From JANNSO01 sp964485395 (GTDB taxonomy: Bacteria; Spirochaetota; Spirochaetia; Treponematales; UBA12059), in assembly GCA_964485395.1 (NCBI GenBank), contig CAZAJF010000003.1:1-64000 (forward strand): a stretch of 64,000 nucleotides of DNA, written 5' to 3'. Below are positions 43,703 through 52,753 of the stretch, one piece after another. A program made the translations under genes and the position numbers. Position 1 is the first letter of the stretch; each line of letters starts with the position of its first letter. The notes beneath the pieces were generated by a model. The model was not told the DNA's origin. It saw only the letters and a list, made by a program, of their open reading frames with translations, and searched no databases.

Positions 43703-44688
43703 TGCTGAGAAATTCCTGGTGGCTTCTATTGTTGATACCCGCGCTTGCCTGGTTTGTTTTTTCGCTGTTTCGGCGCAAGGGAGCGAAGGTGTCCTCGATC
43801 AGGCGCATGAAGGCGTCGGGACGTACATGGCGCGTCGTGCTGTGGTGGCTTCCCGAATTCTTCACGTTTATATTTTTTGCAGTTACGGTGGTTTTGCTCG
43901 CCGGGCCGCAGCGCATGGTGGACCCCGGCGCGGAAAACCTGGAAGGGCTTTCAATAACGTTGGCGCTGGACAGGTCCGGATCCATGGGCGCGATCATACC
44001 GTACGGCGGGAAAAACATTACGCGGCTGGACGGCGTCAAGCAGGTTACGCGCGATTTTTTCCTGCAGCGTCCGGATGACCAGTTCGCGCTCGTGAGTTTC
44101 GCGCGCTATCCCGAGACGAATACTCCCTTGACCGGCAGCAAATCGGTACTGCTGGACTTTCTTGATTTGCTGCAGGTTCCCGAGAATCAGGACGAGGACG
44201 GTACGGCCATCGGCGACGCGCTTGTGTTGGCCGCCGCGCACCAAAACCCTGAAGGCGAAAAAAAATCCGGTATAATAATATTACTGACCGATGGACAAAA
44301 CAACCGCGGCGACAGGACTCCCGAGCAAGGCGCCGATATCGCCAAGGCCGTCGGCGCCACGGTGTATACCATCGGCTTGGGCGGGGAAGGCATCCTGATG
44401 CAGGATACTCCCTTCGGCCAGCAGGCTGTCGGAATGCCCGTCGCGATCGACGAGGCCACCTTGACCTCGATAGCGGCCAAGACCGGGGGCAAGTATTTCC
44501 GGGCGGAAGGCATCGGGGATTTGGCTGGATTCTACAGGGAAATAGCCGAGCGCGAAACCGTGAAGCTCGAGCGGACAAAGGCCCCGAAAACGGAGCTTGC
44601 TCTGGAGCTTGGCCTGTGGGCGCTTTTTACCCTGACGTTTATTGTCGTGCTGTGCCGCTATAGTTTATTGCGAAGGAGGGATGCATGA
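43699..44688 (+). CDS. batA: BatA: von Willebrand A domain membrane protein
   Basis: The protein has 329 residues. It has an N-terminal hydrophobic helix (6-23), a second at about 50-68, a vWA domain (about 85-300) with an intact MIDAS (DRSGSM at 91-96, GTAIGDAL, LLTDGQNN), and a C-terminal membrane helix (about 302-322), the standard BatA topology. BatA/BatB were named for Bacteroides aerotolerance; later work suggests a role in envelope stress or substrate presentation. Start and stop codons overlap both neighbours by ATGA. Confidence 0.92.
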   Translation: MMLRNSWWLLLLIPALAWFVFSLFRRKGAKVSSIRRMKASGRTWRVVLWWLPEFFTFIFFAVTVVLLAGPQRMVDPGAENLEGLSITLALDRSGSMGAIIPYGGKNITRLDGVKQVTRDFFLQRPDDQFALVSFARYPETNTPLTGSKSVLLDFLDLLQVPENQDEDGTAIGDALVLAAAHQNPEGEKKSGIIILLTDGQNNRGDRTPEQGADIAKAVGATVYTIGLGGEGILMQDTPFGQQAVGMPVAIDEATLTSIAAKTGGKYFRAEGIGDLAGFYREIAERETVKLERTKAPKTELALELGLWALFTLTFIVVLCRYSLLRRRDA

Positions 44689-45668
44689 CCTTTTTGCATC
44701 CGGAGGCTTTCTTTCTCCTTCCGCTGTCGGCGTTCCTTTGGTTCCTTGAGTACCGGGGACGGCGCAGCGTTATCGCCTGGAAAACCGAGAGGCAACCTGC
44801 CTTCGACGGTCGTGCCGAGCCTAATAAAAGAAAAGGTACCAATGGAATCGCTTCCCTGCATTCTTGGCTGCTCGGTATGGCAAGCGTTGTTCTCGTGCTT
44901 GCGCTGGCCAGGCCGGTATGGGACCCCGTGCCCATAGAAACGAGGGCCTTGTCCCAGGATACCGTTTTTTTGGTGGATGTTTCGCGTTCCATGGAGAGCG
45001 TGGACTTGACCGGGGCTGGGCAAGGCATCAGCAGACTGGCTGGAGTTAAGCAATCTTTACTTAATGTGCTGCCCGGCCTCGCGGGCGACCGCGTCGCGCT
45101 CGTGGCTTTCGCGGGTACGAGCGTTCCGAAATGTCCGCTTACCGCCGATTACGGGTTTTTCAGGCAATCTGTCGAATTGCTCGATGCGACCTCTACCTCC
45201 CGAGGAGGAACCTTGCTCGGCGATGCGCTCCGCTCGGTAAAGAAAGATTTTAGCCGTCCCGGCAGAATGCTCTCCGTATGGGTTTTTACCGACGGCGGCG
45301 ATCAGGAAAGCTTTCCCGTGGAGGCCGCGCGGCAGTTCGCGGATTCCGGCATGTCCTTGTATGTATGGGGCGTAGGCAGCCTGGGCGGCGCGCAAATTCC
45401 CGGGCGCGAAGAAAATTCCTCGCTGAACGAGGGTTTGCTCAAGTCGGTAGCGGAGGCCGTACCCGGAGGTCTGTATTTTGGCTCGGAATTTCCTTTGTGG
45501 ACCTTCAGCCAAGAGTATCGCAAGCACCATGCCGATACCGGTGAATCCGTAAGCTCCCGGGTAGTTTGGAAAGAAGGCTCCTGGTGGCTCCTGTGGCCGG
45601 TTTTGGCATTGTTGGCTCTCGACGCTTTTCTGCGTCGTGGGTTCGCCGGAAGAAAGTCGCATCGATGA
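44685..45668 (+). CDS. batB: BatB: von Willebrand A domain membrane protein
   Basis: This 327-residue paralogue of BatA has N-terminal helices (about 8-22 and 58-78), a vWA domain with MIDAS DVSRSM (98-103), GTLLGDAL and FTDGGDQ, and a C-terminal helix (WWLLWPVLALLALDAFL). In the system it likely forms a complex with BatA, BatC and BatD in the inner membrane. It overlaps both neighbours by four bases. Confidence 0.92.
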   Translation: MTFLHPEAFFLLPLSAFLWFLEYRGRRSVIAWKTERQPAFDGRAEPNKRKGTNGIASLHSWLLGMASVVLVLALARPVWDPVPIETRALSQDTVFLVDVSRSMESVDLTGAGQGISRLAGVKQSLLNVLPGLAGDRVALVAFAGTSVPKCPLTADYGFFRQSVELLDATSTSRGGTLLGDALRSVKKDFSRPGRMLSVWVFTDGGDQESFPVEAARQFADSGMSLYVWGVGSLGGAQIPGREENSSLNEGLLKSVAEAVPGGLYFGSEFPLWTFSQEYRKHHADTGESVSSRVVWKEGSWWLLWPVLALLALDAFLRRGFAGRKSHR

Positions 45669-46318
45669 AATATTGGCAAAAAGGTACCTTGGCCATCTGG
45701 CTTTTTTTTCTTCTGCTCTTTGTAATTATTCTATCATCTTGTCCAGGGGCGGTCGGCGGCGCCGATCCTTGGAAAACCCCTGCCGACGACGCCGGCTTTG
45801 CGCGCCTGGAAGACGCTGCGAGCAAATCAGGATTGACCAAGGCACGCAGGGCGCAATTGTTTTTTCTTTGGGCGCAAGAGCTTGAAGCACGGTCCAAGCA
45901 GCATGGTTCGTCAGAAGAACTGTTGGACAGGTCCATCGCCGCTTTCGAGCGCGTCGTTGATATAGGATCCATCCTTGTCGATGAAAGCCGCTTTAATCTG
46001 GAGATTCTCTGGCGGCAAAAGAATCAGGATGATAATCGGGAGAAGCAGGATACGCAGGATAAGCAGGACAAGCAGGACAAGCAGGACAATGAAAATATGC
46101 AATCCGGGGAAAAACAGACGCAGGACCAGAAACAGGAAGGCAACCAACAGGAAAAATCCGAGGCGGAAAAAGGGGCGCCCAAGGATCTATCCGGGCTGGT
46201 GCGTGAAAAGGAACAACCCGGAGCGTTGAACGAGGCTCTGAAGGCCGAACTTCAAAGGAGACTCGAGAGACAGGATTTTCAAGCCGGGGGACAGCCCTCG
46301 GTCGAAAAGGATTGGTAG
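45665..46318 (+). CDS. batC: BatC-like lipoprotein with charged low-complexity region
   Basis: The protein has 217 residues with a lipoprotein-like signal peptide (LLLFVIILSSC), a helical TPR-like segment (residues about 40-105: KARRAQLFFLWAQELEARSK, ELLDRSIAAFERVVDI), then a very polar Gln/Asp/Lys/Glu-rich stretch including DKQDKQDKQDNE (short tandem repeats in DNA) and a conserved-looking C-terminus. The layout matches BatC of other Bat operons, although sequence similarity is low. The start ATG overlaps the BatB stop. Confidence 0.75.
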   Translation: MKYWQKGTLAIWLFFLLLFVIILSSCPGAVGGADPWKTPADDAGFARLEDAASKSGLTKARRAQLFFLWAQELEARSKQHGSSEELLDRSIAAFERVVDIGSILVDESRFNLEILWRQKNQDDNREKQDTQDKQDKQDKQDNENMQSGEKQTQDQKQEGNQQEKSEAEKGAPKDLSGLVREKEQPGALNEALKAELQRRLERQDFQAGGQPSVEKDW

Positions 46319-48094
46319 ATGAATACGATTATTTCTCCCGGCCTGCAAGCGGTACTGGCTATAGTTTTACTGGCTCAGGTAAGCGTTTTTGCCCGGCAGG
46401 TCGAGGCGCGTTGGGCTCTTGAGGCTACCGAGGCCAGCATCGGGCAAAGCCTGACCTTGAATCTCGAGGTTCGAGGCAGCGACAGGGTGGAACCTCCGGC
46501 GCTGACCGTTCCGAATGTGCAGGTTTTCTTTCTAGGCGGCGCGCCCAGCAATTCAACGTCGATCGTTTCCGTCAATGGCCGAGTTACGCAGACCGAGAGC
46601 AAGTCGTGGTCGGGCTCGTGGAGCCTCAAAAGCATGAAAGAAGGAAATTATCACATTAACGGCGTGGAATTGAAGGTGGGCGGAAAAATAATCAGGCTTC
46701 CGGCCCTTGATTGGAAAGTAATCGCCGCGATGCGCGATCCGCGATTCGAGCTGCAACAAAAACTTAACCCGGAATCGTGCATTCCCGGATTGGACGTCGA
46801 ATACTCGCTTACCTGGTATATAGGCCAGTCTGTGCAAAATCCGGAATTCACGCTGCCGATACTCGATGATCCGGATATCGTTCCGGTTGAAGGCAGCTTT
46901 TCCTCCGCATCGGGAAATACCTTCCAGGTTCAGTATAAGGGCCGGACGCTGACAGGCGAAAAGACGATCGAGCAAAGAAACGGAGAGCAGGTTACCGCGT
47001 TGACCATCAAGTTCAGGGTGAAGCCTTCCAAGCCCGGTCGCTTTGATCTGTCGGGAACCATGGTAAGCTTTGAAGGCGCGGTGGATACTCGTCAAGCCAG
47101 GGATTTTTTCGGACAGCTCGTAACGGAACCCGTGTATCGGGCTTTGCTTGCGCAGGCGCAGCCTCTGGTTTTTCTGGTGAAAGATCTGCCTTCGGAGGGT
47201 AAGCCCTCTCCGTTTTCGGGTTTGGTGGGCAAGCTTCAGCTTGCATGGGAATCTGTGCCTGCGGCTAGTTTGGGGTTTTCAGTCGGTGAACCGATCCGTC
47301 TTACGCTTCGGTTGGAAGGCGCGTTGAATAAGCCCGGCCTAGATCTCGATTATATGGTAACTGCCGGCCTGAACAATTCCGATTTTCAGGTGAGCGCGGA
47401 TTCCACCGCCAAAGAGGAAGCGGGCCGACGCGGTTTCGTGTTGCGCGCAAGGCGTCCAGGCCGTTTGGTCGTCCCGTCGCTGTCGCTGAATTATTTCGAT
47501 CCGTCGGCGAATCGTTATGGATTCGTAAGCACCAAGCCGCTGGCCTTCGATATTTCTGGTTCCAAGGCAGCAGCTCCCGGCCTGTCGTCAACGGCGTCAA
47601 CCGCATTGCAAAATGGCTCCACGATTGGATCGCAACTTGAGGCCGCCTCCGGGACCGCGTCGCCCGACGCTATTTTGAATACGCAAGCTATGATGAATTC
47701 GAACGGCTTGGAGCCGCGAACGATTCCCTCGCTTCCATGGTGGGTATTCGCGTTGCCAGGTTCCGTGGCCGGAGCTTTTGTCGCCTTGGCGGGATTATGG
47801 AAGCATTCCGCTCGACGCAAGCTTGTCGCGGAACGTAAGGCCTGGCTCCTCGGGCTGAGTCCTTTGGCCGCGGTTGAGGGACGAGGTGCGCTGGAAGAAG
47901 GACGCTACAGGCTGCATCGGCTTTTGCAGGCCGGTGAGAATTGGAGGGCTAAATTGATGAAAACCGGGCGCTGGGTTTATCTGGAGAATCAGGTTCGCGA
48001 TTGGGACGAGGCTTTTTTCGCGGATAGCCGGGATTCCGAAGCCTGGGGTAGCCGCTGGGAAAACATGCGGGACACGATGGAGCCGTGGAAATGA
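46319..48094 (+). CDS. batD: BatD: large multi-Ig-domain membrane protein
   Basis: This 591-residue protein has an N-terminal signal peptide (cleaved near VFA-RQ), a periplasmic region of repeated beta-sandwich domains (about 30-440; GQSLTLNLEVRGSDRVEPP, TIKFRVKPSKPGRFDL) and a C-terminal membrane helix at about 475-500 (WWVFALPGSVAGAFVALAGL) followed by a cytoplasmic helical tail. This is the BatD (oxygen-tolerance) architecture. The ATG directly follows the BatC-like stop codon. Confidence 0.85.
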   Translation: MNTIISPGLQAVLAIVLLAQVSVFARQVEARWALEATEASIGQSLTLNLEVRGSDRVEPPALTVPNVQVFFLGGAPSNSTSIVSVNGRVTQTESKSWSGSWSLKSMKEGNYHINGVELKVGGKIIRLPALDWKVIAAMRDPRFELQQKLNPESCIPGLDVEYSLTWYIGQSVQNPEFTLPILDDPDIVPVEGSFSSASGNTFQVQYKGRTLTGEKTIEQRNGEQVTALTIKFRVKPSKPGRFDLSGTMVSFEGAVDTRQARDFFGQLVTEPVYRALLAQAQPLVFLVKDLPSEGKPSPFSGLVGKLQLAWESVPAASLGFSVGEPIRLTLRLEGALNKPGLDLDYMVTAGLNNSDFQVSADSTAKEEAGRRGFVLRARRPGRLVVPSLSLNYFDPSANRYGFVSTKPLAFDISGSKAAAPGLSSTASTALQNGSTIGSQLEAASGTASPDAILNTQAMMNSNGLEPRTIPSLPWWVFALPGSVAGAFVALAGLWKHSARRKLVAERKAWLLGLSPLAAVEGRGALEEGRYRLHRLLQAGENWRAKLMKTGRWVYLENQVRDWDEAFFADSRDSEAWGSRWENMRDTMEPWK

Positions 48095-48870
48095 AGCAGG
48101 CGCAAGTGAACGGAAGGCCATGGATGCTCGTTGTTTTTCTAGGGGTTATTAATTTATCCCTGGTGGCATCGGAGTCTCCGCGGGCGATATTCGACGAGGC
48201 CATCAAGCTCAAGTCTGAATCTTTGAAATCGATGGCCGATCGCGATAGTTACGAATCGAAAGCGCGGGAATTATTCGTGAAGGCGGCCGAATTATTCGAG
48301 GCGGATGCGCAAGACAATTGGAGAGATTGGTACGAGGCAGGGAATGCCCGGTGGTGGGCCGGCCAGGCGGAAAAGGCCATTCTTGATTACCGGCGATACC
48401 TTTTGCGCGACGGCTTCCGCGGCGAGGCTTGGGAAAATCTGGCGCAAGCCCGACTGAAGGCCGGGACGACGGCTCCGGGGCGGGAGGGGTTTTTAATCTG
48501 GCCCTGGTTCTTGTATTTTGCCGCCGCAGCCGCATTTTTATTCGGCGGCGCTGTTTTATCCATAGGAATAAATATTTACACCAGGAATGCGCGGTGGCGA
48601 AAGTCAGCCTTGGCTTTTGGCCTCGCGGCGATTTGCCTTGCGATGGCATCCGCGGGAAGCATGGCGGCCAGGGGACAAATGGCCATAGTCATAACTGAAA
48701 CCCAAGGAAGGAAAGGCGACGCGTCAGTATATTCACCTTGGCCTGCGAGCCCGTGGAAAGCTGGTCAGGAAGCATGGATAACGGAAGTGCGCGATACCTG
48801 GACCCGGATCAGAGTCGGGGACACGGTATCATGGGTTCCATCGAGCGCTTTGATAGAGTTGGCGGATTAA
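48091..48870 (+). CDS. batE: BatE: TPR and SH3-like protein
   Basis: The protein has 259 residues with an N-terminal signal/anchor helix, a TPR-like region (about 50-135: ARELFVKAAELFEADAQDNW, YEAGNARWWAGQAEKA), two membrane helices (about 147-170 and 175-198) and a C-terminal SH3-like domain (ITETQGRKGDASVYS, WTRIRVGDTVSWVPSSAL). It is the last gene of the operon and matches BatE in order and layout. The start overlaps the BatD stop (ATGA). Confidence 0.85.
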   Translation: MKQAQVNGRPWMLVVFLGVINLSLVASESPRAIFDEAIKLKSESLKSMADRDSYESKARELFVKAAELFEADAQDNWRDWYEAGNARWWAGQAEKAILDYRRYLLRDGFRGEAWENLAQARLKAGTTAPGREGFLIWPWFLYFAAAAAFLFGGAVLSIGINIYTRNARWRKSALAFGLAAICLAMASAGSMAARGQMAIVITETQGRKGDASVYSPWPASPWKAGQEAWITEVRDTWTRIRVGDTVSWVPSSALIELAD

Positions 48871-48943
48871 CTGAAAGAAGACAAGTCTTTTCAATAACGC
48901 GGTGCCGGGACCGTTTAATCTAGCGATCGCCATGTGTCCTGGT

Positions 48944-48972
48944 TTGACGCTTTACAATCGGTTCGATATTTT
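48944..48972 (+). promoter_or_regulatory. Candidate promoter of the cobalamin-riboswitch transcript
   Basis: TTGACG (48944-48949), a 17-bp spacer, then TATTTT (48967-48972). It lies just upstream of the riboswitch and after the Bat operon stop. Confidence 0.5.
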
Positions 48973-49004
48973 GTATAGTCGTAGTTGGTTCGGTTGAATA
49001 AACC

Positions 49005-49038
49005 AAATCGAATATCCGCCACGGCAGATATTCGATTT
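49005..49038 (+). terminator. Strong hairpin before the riboswitch core
   Basis: A perfect 12-bp stem (AAATCGAATATC/GATATTCGATTT) with a 10-base loop is followed by TTC. It could terminate the Bat operon or form a 5' structural domain of the riboswitch leader. Confidence 0.55.
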
Positions 49039-49180
49039 TCTTGAGAAGGGAAGCCGGTGAGAATCCGGCGCATGCCAGCCGTTGCTGTAAACGGGGACGA
49101 AAACCGCATTATGTCACTGCCATCCGGCGGGAAGACGCGGCGAGTAGGGTGATCCGTAAGCCAGAAGACCTGCCGAACTA
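49039..49180 (+). promoter_or_regulatory. Cobalamin (adenosylcobalamin-type) riboswitch
   Basis: This has the hallmarks of the B12 element: GGGAAGCCGGTGAGAATCCG (49048-49067), the GCTGTAAACGGGGACG segment, a CACTGCCATCCGGCGGGAAG segment, GAGTAGGG and the B12-box AGCCAGAAGACCTGCC (49159-49174). The aptamer sits about 150 bp upstream of the TrpD-like gene, on the same strand. It should repress the locus when cobalamin is plentiful. The expression platform is not obvious; a loop-loop kissing arrangement or a terminator between 49180 and 49320 would be expected. Confidence 0.93.
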
Positions 49181-49332
49181 CAGTGTACCTGTGTATTTTT
49201 CTGCCGCTGGAAGCAGCTCATCTTTTTACGCGACACGTTGTGTAAAGGGTTGGGGTGTATCCTTTTCGGCCGGCTAAAATCCGTACTGAAAACATAACAT
49301 CCTTTCTCCTTTCCTTGCGTGCGGGAGATTTC

Positions 49333-50442
49333 ATGATTCACGGCAGGCACAAGGAATTCGGCGCGCTCATCACGAAGCTGATCCATAAAAAAGACTTATC
49401 GGGCGAGGAAGCCCGAAGCGCCTTCAGCACTATCCTGAACGATGAGACGAGCGATTTGCAGCAAGGGGCCTTTTTGGCGGCATTGTCCGCCAAGGGCGAA
49501 ACCAAGGACGAAGTCGCGGGCGCCTGGCGGGCGATTTACGATCTGGATACCGTCAAGGTTTCGTCTCTCGAAGACTTGCCGCTGGTTGAAAATTGCGGTA
49601 CCGGCATGGACACGTTCAAGACCTTCAATATAAGCACCGCTGCGGCGTTGGTAGCGGCGGAAGCCGGTGTGCACATGGCCAGGCACGGCGCCCGAGCGCT
49701 TTCTTCCGTGTGCGGTACGGTGGACATGGCCGAGGCCGTGGGCGTGGACGTCGAGTGTTCCGCGGAGCTTGTCGCCAAAAGCGTTCGCTATGCGAATATC
49801 GGCTTGTTCAACGGGATGAGCCCTAATATCCACCCTTTGGCATTGGGCCGCATCCTGTCGCAAATCCACTTTGGCTCCACGTTGAATATTTCCGCGTCGC
49901 TTGCGAATCCGGCGCGCCCGCTCGTCGCCGTGAGGGGCGTTTTTTCGGCTGCCGCCGTGGATCCCGTGATGGCCGTCATGAAAGAGACGGGATTCCGGAA
50001 GGCTTTCGTGCTTTTTGGCGGCATCGACGGATCCGACAAGGGCATGGACGAGGCTTCGGTATGCGGGGAAACCATGTATGCGGAGCTTGGCGAAAACGGG
50101 AAGGTGCGCAAAGCTTCTTTCCGGCCCGAGGACTTCGGTTTGGCTTTGCATAAACCGGAATCGCTTTCGCCTGAAAAGGATATCGAGGCCGCAGCGATAG
50201 ACTTCATAAAGATAATCTCGGGTCTGGGCAGCCGCGCGAAAAATGAGAGCGTCTCTCTGAATGCGGCCCTGGCGCTCTATGTCTCCGGAAACACGGCGAG
50301 CATTGCCGACGGCGTGAAGAAATCTTCAGCTATCTTGGCGGGAGGGGACGCGATGCAAAGCCTCATGAAGTGGGTGCAGTATCAGAACAGGAATCCCGAG
50401 GCCGGACTGGAAAAACTGCACGCCCTGATTTCAAGGATATAA
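49333..50442 (+). CDS. Divergent anthranilate-phosphoribosyltransferase (TrpD)-like protein under riboswitch control
   Basis: The protein has 369 residues. The type-III phosphoribosyltransferase fold is clear: an N-terminal helical domain, then NCGTGMDTFKTFNISTAAAL (87-106; PRPP/metal loop), MARHGARALSSVCGTVDMAE (115-134) and the later GGIDGSDKGMDEASVCGE. True TrpD has GTGGD, KHGNR and an RN/RT acceptor segment; here these are GTGMD, RHGAR and FGSTLNISASLANPARP, so the anthranilate pocket is altered. It is the first gene after a cobalamin riboswitch and is followed by a CobT fusion, so I infer a role in activating a cobamide lower ligand rather than tryptophan synthesis. GGAG precedes the ATG at 49333. 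Confidence 0.75.
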   Translation: MIHGRHKEFGALITKLIHKKDLSGEEARSAFSTILNDETSDLQQGAFLAALSAKGETKDEVAGAWRAIYDLDTVKVSSLEDLPLVENCGTGMDTFKTFNISTAAALVAAEAGVHMARHGARALSSVCGTVDMAEAVGVDVECSAELVAKSVRYANIGLFNGMSPNIHPLALGRILSQIHFGSTLNISASLANPARPLVAVRGVFSAAAVDPVMAVMKETGFRKAFVLFGGIDGSDKGMDEASVCGETMYAELGENGKVRKASFRPEDFGLALHKPESLSPEKDIEAAAIDFIKIISGLGSRAKNESVSLNAALALYVSGNTASIADGVKKSSAILAGGDAMQSLMKWVQYQNRNPEAGLEKLHALISRI

Positions 50443-50444
50443 TT

Positions 50445-50666
50445 ATGCAAGACGGAAAACTGAATCTGCTGGCCTTGAAAACCGGTGGGTCGTACATACA
50501 GGACAAAGACGGGGTGTCGGTTCTGTGCGGCCTGGATAAGGCGAGCGTGTTTCCTGAACATTCCTTGGATGCGGTGATCGTCCGGTACCGGATTCTTAAG
50601 AATATATATGGTGATCTGGCCATCGTGCGGCTCGTGATAAGCGAAGAGGTTTTTTATGAGGAATAA
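50445..50666 (+). CDS. Unrecognised 73-residue protein between the TrpD-like and ADH-CobT genes
   Basis: The function is unknown. The ATG at 50445 (AAGGA upstream) is two bases after the preceding stop, and the next gene starts three bases after its stop, so it is part of the riboswitch operon. It is a small acidic protein with a strand-rich pattern (LNLLALKTGGSYI, DAVIVRYRILKNIYGDLAIV) and one Cys. No metal or cofactor motif is obvious. Confidence 0.7.
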   Translation: MQDGKLNLLALKTGGSYIQDKDGVSVLCGLDKASVFPEHSLDAVIVRYRILKNIYGDLAIVRLVISEEVFYEE

Positions 50667-50669
50667 GCC

Positions 50670-52745
50670 GTGAAAATAAAGTTGACAGCCCTTGAGACGC
50701 TTGAGTTCGATATGTCCGGCGGCGATGGAACTACTGAGTACGCCGTGGAATATTGCGGTATCTGCAGGACGGACGCTAAAATGTTCTATGAGGGGCAACG
50801 CGATCTTGCCTTGCCGCGCGTGCTCGGCCATGAGGCGGTTTTCAGGAACTTGTCCACAGGGAAGCGTTATGTCGCATGGCCGGCGAAATGCTGCGGCACT
50901 TGCGCGTACTGCTTGGCCGGGGACGAGAATCTGTGCGATAGCATGCGGATCATGGGTTTTCATTTTAACGGAGGCTATTCCACGGACTGTCCGGTGGACG
51001 GATTGGAGCTCATCGAGCTGAGCTCGGACATGGAACCGCATCTGGCCGTTTTCACCGAGCCGCTGGGATGCGTGCTGAACGCATTTAGAAAGCTGGAGGC
51101 CGAAGCCGGGAAACGCCTGCTGATATACGGCGCGGGAACATTGGGGCTGCTTGCCGGAATCTTGGGCGTACATAGAGGCTTAAGAGTAACGATACTGGAA
51201 AAAAATGAAGAAAAAATAAGAGCCGTTTCGAATATTCGCGAAGCCAATAAGATTGATATCGTAAAAGCCGAGGTGCGAGGCGACTACGACTATTGCGTCA
51301 ATGCGTGCGCCGACCACGCAGCCTTTGCCAATGGACTGACGAAGCTGAAAAAAGGCGGCACGATGGCATTTTTCAGCGGCATGGCAAAGAATGAAAACCT
51401 TTCCAGCGATTTGCTGAATCTGGCGCATTATAAGGAACTCCGTATACACGGAGCCTATGGGTTGACGCGACGGGACTTTTCCGAGGCACTTGATTTTATT
51501 GGAAGCCATGCCGATTCGTTTGCTCCCCTGGTGCAGGGTTTCGTCGCGCCGCTCGATGTAGGAAAGGCTTTTGCCACGGTTATTCAAGGTGTCCCGCTGA
51601 AACTGATACTCGATTTTACGGCCGGCCATAAGGTGATAGATTTTTCACAGCAAGTTCTTCCGTGCCCGCGGTTTCCCGAAAAACCAGCATTGTCGGAAAT
51701 TCGGACGGAGCTCTTCATTCCCGCGCTGGACGGGGAATTGCGCGCGCAGGCACAATACAAGATGGACAATAAAACAAAGCCCCTGGGTTCTCTTGGCAAG
51801 CTGGAGGAGCTTGCCGTACAACTGTGCGCCATTAAAAATACGCTGAAGCCGAAGACGGACAGCAAGCTGATGCTGGTGTTCGCCGGTGACCACGGCATTA
51901 CCGAAGAAGGAGTATCGGCGTTTCCGCAGGAAGTAACCGCCCAGATGGTTCGCAACTTTGCCGCCGGGGGTGCCGCCATCAATGTGCTTTGCGCGCAGTA
52001 TGGCACCGGTCTCCGTGTAATCGACATGGGAGTAAACGCGGAAATCGAGTATTCCGAAATGGTGCTGGACAAGAAGGTGCGCAAAGGCACGCGGAACTTC
52101 GCGCTGGGCGACGCGATGACCGGCGAAGAGGCAACGGTCGCCGTGAAGAACGGCATGGATGCGTTCCTGGAAATTCATGGCCGGAATCCGGTTGATATTT
52201 TGGGCCTGGGTGAGATGGGTATCGGCAACACGTCATCCGCCGCGATGATAATCTCCATGCTGGGCGGGCTTCCCGTGGAGGAAACAGCCGGTCGCGGCAC
52301 CGGTATGGATGATCCGGGATTGGCGCACAAGATCAAGGTTCTGCGAAAAGCGCTGGCGCTTCATTCGCCTTCGCCCAAGGGCGGTGTGGAGATCCTGCGG
52401 GCGGTCGGAGGTTTCGAGATCGCCGGCATGGCGGGGGCGGCGCTTGCCGCGGCTTCCCGCAGGGTGCCCGTGGTGCTGGACGGCGTCATCTCCACGGCGG
52501 CGGGACTGATCGCCTGGGCGATCGATCCAAGAATAAAAGATTACTTGATTGTGGGCCACAAGTCCGTCGAGAGGGCGCAGGCGATAGCGTGCGGTCTCCT
52601 GGGGCTGGAACCCGTGCTGGATCTTTCGATGCGCCTTGGCGAAGGCACGGGGGCCGTATTGGCGATGGGCCTCATGGAATCTGCAGCGCTGCTGCTGGAA
52701 TGCATGGCATCGTTCGAGGACGCTTCGGTGAGCGCAAAACTATAG
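50670..52745 (+). CDS. Zinc alcohol-dehydrogenase-like / CobT fusion protein
   Basis: The protein has 691 residues in two domains. Residues 1-320 are a medium-chain dehydrogenase: CGICRTD (29-35) and GHEA (53-56) for catalytic zinc, CCGTCAYCLAGDENLC (74-89) for structural zinc, FTEPLGC (128-134), and GAGTLGLLAG (154-163) for NAD(P). Residues about 350-690 are nicotinate-nucleotide:dimethylbenzimidazole phosphoribosyltransferase: KPLGSLGKLE, FAGDHGITEEGVSAFPQEVT, LGLGEMGIGNTS (E515) and the catalytic Glu in RLGEGTGAVL (E658). CobT makes alpha-ribazole phosphate from a lower-ligand base, so the fused oxidoreductase probably acts on a lower ligand or its precursor (inference). The start is GTG. 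Confidence 0.9.
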   Translation: MKIKLTALETLEFDMSGGDGTTEYAVEYCGICRTDAKMFYEGQRDLALPRVLGHEAVFRNLSTGKRYVAWPAKCCGTCAYCLAGDENLCDSMRIMGFHFNGGYSTDCPVDGLELIELSSDMEPHLAVFTEPLGCVLNAFRKLEAEAGKRLLIYGAGTLGLLAGILGVHRGLRVTILEKNEEKIRAVSNIREANKIDIVKAEVRGDYDYCVNACADHAAFANGLTKLKKGGTMAFFSGMAKNENLSSDLLNLAHYKELRIHGAYGLTRRDFSEALDFIGSHADSFAPLVQGFVAPLDVGKAFATVIQGVPLKLILDFTAGHKVIDFSQQVLPCPRFPEKPALSEIRTELFIPALDGELRAQAQYKMDNKTKPLGSLGKLEELAVQLCAIKNTLKPKTDSKLMLVFAGDHGITEEGVSAFPQEVTAQMVRNFAAGGAAINVLCAQYGTGLRVIDMGVNAEIEYSEMVLDKKVRKGTRNFALGDAMTGEEATVAVKNGMDAFLEIHGRNPVDILGLGEMGIGNTSSAAMIISMLGGLPVEETAGRGTGMDDPGLAHKIKVLRKALALHSPSPKGGVEILRAVGGFEIAGMAGAALAAASRRVPVVLDGVISTAAGLIAWAIDPRIKDYLIVGHKSVERAQAIACGLLGLEPVLDLSMRLGEGTGAVLAMGLMESAALLLECMASFEDASVSAKL

Positions 52746-52753
52746 GGGGAAAA

